61,375 nt of DNA from STF1-138 sp035356975 (GTDB lineage Bacteria; Patescibacteriota; Patescibacteriia; UBA1558; S5-K13). Shown in pieces: positions 59,238 to 61,375 of this stretch. Made by a program: the position numbers and the translations under genes. Numbering within the stretch: position 1 is the stretch's first letter; each line of letters starts with the position of its first letter. The stretch is taken from assembly GCA_035356975.1 (NCBI GenBank), contig DAORGW010000002.1, forward strand, positions 1 to 61,375, given 5' to 3'. Below the pieces are notes generated by a model. The model did no database searches. It worked only from the letters and a program-made list of their open reading frames with translations, and was not told the DNA's origin.

Positions 59238-60635
59238 TTAAATTTTTTTAAAAAGCGGGTCTTCAAAAAATATTTTCTCTCCCAATCTTTGTTTAATTTT
59301 CTCTGAAATATCCGGCATAAATGGTTGCAGATCAAAAGCTATTTGTCTTATGTTTATTATACACCTATTTAGATTATTTATTAATTCTTCGCCCTCCTTA
59401 TTCCATAACTTTTCTGTTTCAATAAAACGATTCTCTTCTGTAATTTTTTCCTGAATATATTCTAAACACAAATCTAATCTAAAATTATCAAAATGTTCTC
59501 TAACTTTTTCTGAAAAATTTTCTGGATATGGGGTTGTGTTTGTATAATTTATTTTTTCACAAATTTTTGTAACACGCTGAACTAAATTCCCCAATCCATT
59601 CGCTAAATCAGAATTATTCACTTCTTTAATCTTTTCCTTTGAAATATCAACATCATCATAAAGTGGTCCTCTCTTTAACAAAAAGTACCTAATCGCATTT
59701 ACATCAAATTCCTCAACTAATTCACTTGGACGAATTATATTTCCTAAGGTTTTACTAATTTTCTGTCCATCTATATTTATAAAATCATGAGAATAAACAA
59801 TATCCGGAATTTTTAAATCTGCAGATTTAAGCATTGCTGGCCAAAGCAATGAATGCCATCTTAAATTATCCTTTCCTAAAAAATGAATAATTGTAGTGTC
59901 TTCATCCCAAAAATCGGTTTTAATTCCAGCCGTATAATAATTAATAAGCGCATCAAACCAAACATAAATAACCTGAGTTTCATCTTCTGGAACTTTTATT
60001 CCCCATTTTATATTTTGTCTTGATATTGAAATGTCCTCTATGCCAGACTTTAAAAAATTAAACATTTCATTATATTTGTTTTGTGGTAAAACAAAATTTT
60101 TATTTTTTTCAAAAAACTCCTCTAAAAATTTTTGATAATTAGACCATTTGAAAAAATAATTTTCTTCTTTTTGCTCAGTTAATTTAAGAGTTTTATGAAC
60201 ATTACAAAATCCATTTTCTGTTTCCGATTCTGTTTTAAATGATTCACAGCTCAAACAATAAAGTCCTGTAAATGATTTTTTATATACATCTCCCTTATCA
60301 AAAATTATTTTCCAAATTTTATTTACTGTTTCTTTATGATCTAAATCAGTTGTTCTTATAAATCTGTCATATTTTACACCCAGTGAATCAATTTGTTTTT
60401 GATCTTCACTAGAAACATAATCAACATAATCTTTTACATCTTTTCCGTTTGAATTTGCTATTTTTTCTATATTTGCACCGTGCTCATCTGTTCCCGTGAC
60501 AAAAAATACTTGTTTACCTAAAATTCTATAATATCTTGCAAAACAGTCAGCTAAAACTTTTTGATATGCATGACCAATATGAATAACATCATTTGCATAA
60601 TCGATTGCTGTTGTTATTAAAATTTTATCTTTCAT
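59238..60635 (-). CDS. metG: Methionyl-tRNA synthetase
   Basis: A class I synthetase. The 465-residue protein has HIGH at 19-22 (VIHIGHAY), GTDEHGANI, a single zinc knuckle (YCLSCESF... FCNVHKTL) and the KMSKS variant KISKT near 293 (DGQKISKTLGN). Short version without the C-terminal tRNA-binding module. All catalytic elements are present. Confidence 0.95.
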   Translation of the reverse strand: MKDKILITTAIDYANDVIHIGHAYQKVLADCFARYYRILGKQVFFVTGTDEHGANIEKIANSNGKDVKDYVDYVSSEDQKQIDSLGVKYDRFIRTTDLDHKETVNKIWKIIFDKGDVYKKSFTGLYCLSCESFKTESETENGFCNVHKTLKLTEQKEENYFFKWSNYQKFLEEFFEKNKNFVLPQNKYNEMFNFLKSGIEDISISRQNIKWGIKVPEDETQVIYVWFDALINYYTAGIKTDFWDEDTTIIHFLGKDNLRWHSLLWPAMLKSADLKIPDIVYSHDFINIDGQKISKTLGNIIRPSELVEEFDVNAIRYFLLKRGPLYDDVDISKEKIKEVNNSDLANGLGNLVQRVTKICEKINYTNTTPYPENFSEKVREHFDNFRLDLCLEYIQEKITEENRFIETEKLWNKEGEELINNLNRCIINIRQIAFDLQPFMPDISEKIKQRLGEKIFFEDPLFKKI

Positions 60636-60730
60636 AAATCCTTATTTACTTATAATATACTATATAATCTCATATTTTGTTGGAAAAATCAATAAAATAT
60701 TTATATTACATAATATTATTTATCTACAGT

Positions 60731-61198
60731 CTATATATCTCCTCCGAGAGCAAAAAATATAGCCAAAACCAAACTAGTTAAAATTACGCTATAATAATAA
60801 ATCCAGGGCTGTTTTGTTTGATAAAAATAATATATAGAGCTCAAAACCAATAAAAATCCCAAACTATAAATAATTATTGGCCAATGGTATAAAAATATTC
60901 CTATTGTTACTAGTGTTGTTGCTAATGGAACAACTAAAAAAATTGCCTTAAAAATTGTTTTAAGTTTTGAATGAAAAATAAAATAAGAAATAATGATTAT
61001 TATACCCAAAAAACAAAAACGTATAATGCTGGGGATAAAATACCAATGCATTTCGCCATCAATTCCGATAACATTTATTATTCTTGTAACTAAAAAATAA
61101 AACAATGCATTTAATATAAAAGTTATATTTAACAAAATAAAACCAAAAAATGGTATTGATATTAATGATAAAATATTTTTAATAATTTTCTTATTCAT
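60731..61198 (-). CDS. Membrane protein, 155 aa
   Basis: Five membrane helices are predicted with almost no soluble part (NKKIIKNILSLISIPFFGFIL, FYFLVTRIINVIG, ending VLAIFFALGGDI). No family is recognised. It lies upstream of metG on the same strand; codon use matches the neighbours. A terminator-like hairpin lies upstream at 61231. Confidence 0.65.
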   Translation of the reverse strand: MNKKIIKNILSLISIPFFGFILLNITFILNALFYFLVTRIINVIGIDGEMHWYFIPSIIRFCFLGIIIIISYFIFHSKLKTIFKAIFLVVPLATTLVTIGIFLYHWPIIIYSLGFLLVLSSIYYFYQTKQPWIYYYSVILTSLVLAIFFALGGDI

Positions 61199-61230
61199 GT
61201 ATTATAATTTTCTCACAATATAATAAAGAA

Positions 61231-61265
61231 GTAAAACAAAAGACGTCTTGATAAATAACGTCTTT
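61231..61265 (-). terminator. Terminator of the gene entering from the right end
   Basis: AAAGACGT (61239-61246) pairs with ACGTCTTT (61258-61265); on the minus strand TTTTGTTTTAC follows. It ends a transcript coming from beyond the window. Confidence 0.7.
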
Positions 61266-61274
61266 GTGCTCTAA

Positions 61275-61375
61275 TATGTGATTTTCGACGCAAGTCGGTT
61301 GCTCGAAACATGTACTAGGTTGGCTCCGTATAGTCCAGGACATTAGAACTATAATACAGAAACAAACTGAATATA
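61275..61375 (-). rRNA. Possible 3' end of 23S rRNA (partial)
   Basis: On the minus strand the sequence reads ACGGAGCCAACCTAGTACATG followed by TTTCGAGCAACCGACTTG, which resembles the conserved end of 23S rRNA (GAGCTAACCGGTACTAATG...). The conserved TAC-TAAT is missing two bases here. The contig ends inside it. A terminator follows. The match is short, so this is only a suggestion. Confidence 0.3.

Overview
This AT-rich window looks like a bacterial contig from the Candidate Phyla Radiation (Patescibacteria), most likely a Parcubacteria-type lineage. That placement is inferred from its contents: a DUF4012 giant membrane protein, a delta-60 repeat surface protein with a C-terminal domain typical of these genomes, a short prolyl-tRNA synthetase without the editing insert, a tandem-domain ThyX, very short intergenic gaps, and mostly start codons without a Shine-Dalgarno sequence. 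The standard genetic code fits. Most genes are on the minus strand.

Layout. 1-4.6 kb: rpmA, ftsEX, a tRNA-Thr, a parvulin, an FtsB-like protein and small membrane proteins. 4.6-11.7 kb: lepA, murJ (lipid II flippase), an integral membrane protein and the DUF4012 protein. 12-20 kb: a glycan cluster (four GT4 glycosyltransferases and a polyprenyl-phosphate sugar transferase), interrupted by RNase P RNA and two orphan genes. 20-25.9 kb: the elongasome cluster mreB-mreC-mreD-PBP2-greA-mreB2. 25.9-31.3 kb: proS, rseP, frr, a beta-propeller lipoprotein and holB. 31.3-32.7 kb: 1.4 kb without a conventional gene. It holds a promoter, about 1 kb of GC-rich and heavily self-complementary sequence with an intrinsic terminator, and then a second short RNA unit with its own promoter, pseudoknot and terminator. 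32.7-41.3 kb: rnhA, recJ, a ferredoxin next to RicT, pyrH-tsf-rpsB, rpmE and prfA-prmC. 41.4-43 kb: the delta-60 surface protein. 43.1-47.2 kb: a complete dTTP-supply operon (dCMP deaminase, NMP kinase, dUTPase, ThyX, DHFR, dTMP kinase). 47.9-51.4 kb: four tandem genes that share a near-identical leader (promoter, RNA hairpin, first 24-38 codons) but have unrelated, mostly cysteine-rich, exported domains. 51.5-54 kb: secE-nusG-rplK-(membrane protein)-rplA. 54-61.2 kb: a flavodoxin-like protein, a P-type ATPase and a CaxA-type exchanger (divergent pair), a SurA-N protein and metG. The right end may carry the last bases of a 23S rRNA gene.

The genes describe a small cell with a peptidoglycan wall that elongates (MreBCD/PBP2) and divides (FtsEX, FtsB-like), builds a surface glycan, and makes dTTP from dCMP. 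The most unusual material is the large structured RNA locus at 31.4-32.5 kb, the leader-sharing exported protein array at 47.9-51.4 kb, 16-nt palindromic repeats found both beside the RNA locus and inside the prmC reading frame, intergenic hairpins built from reiterated short words, and a split between SD-less housekeeping genes and a few small stand-alone genes with strong SD sequences, promoters and terminators.
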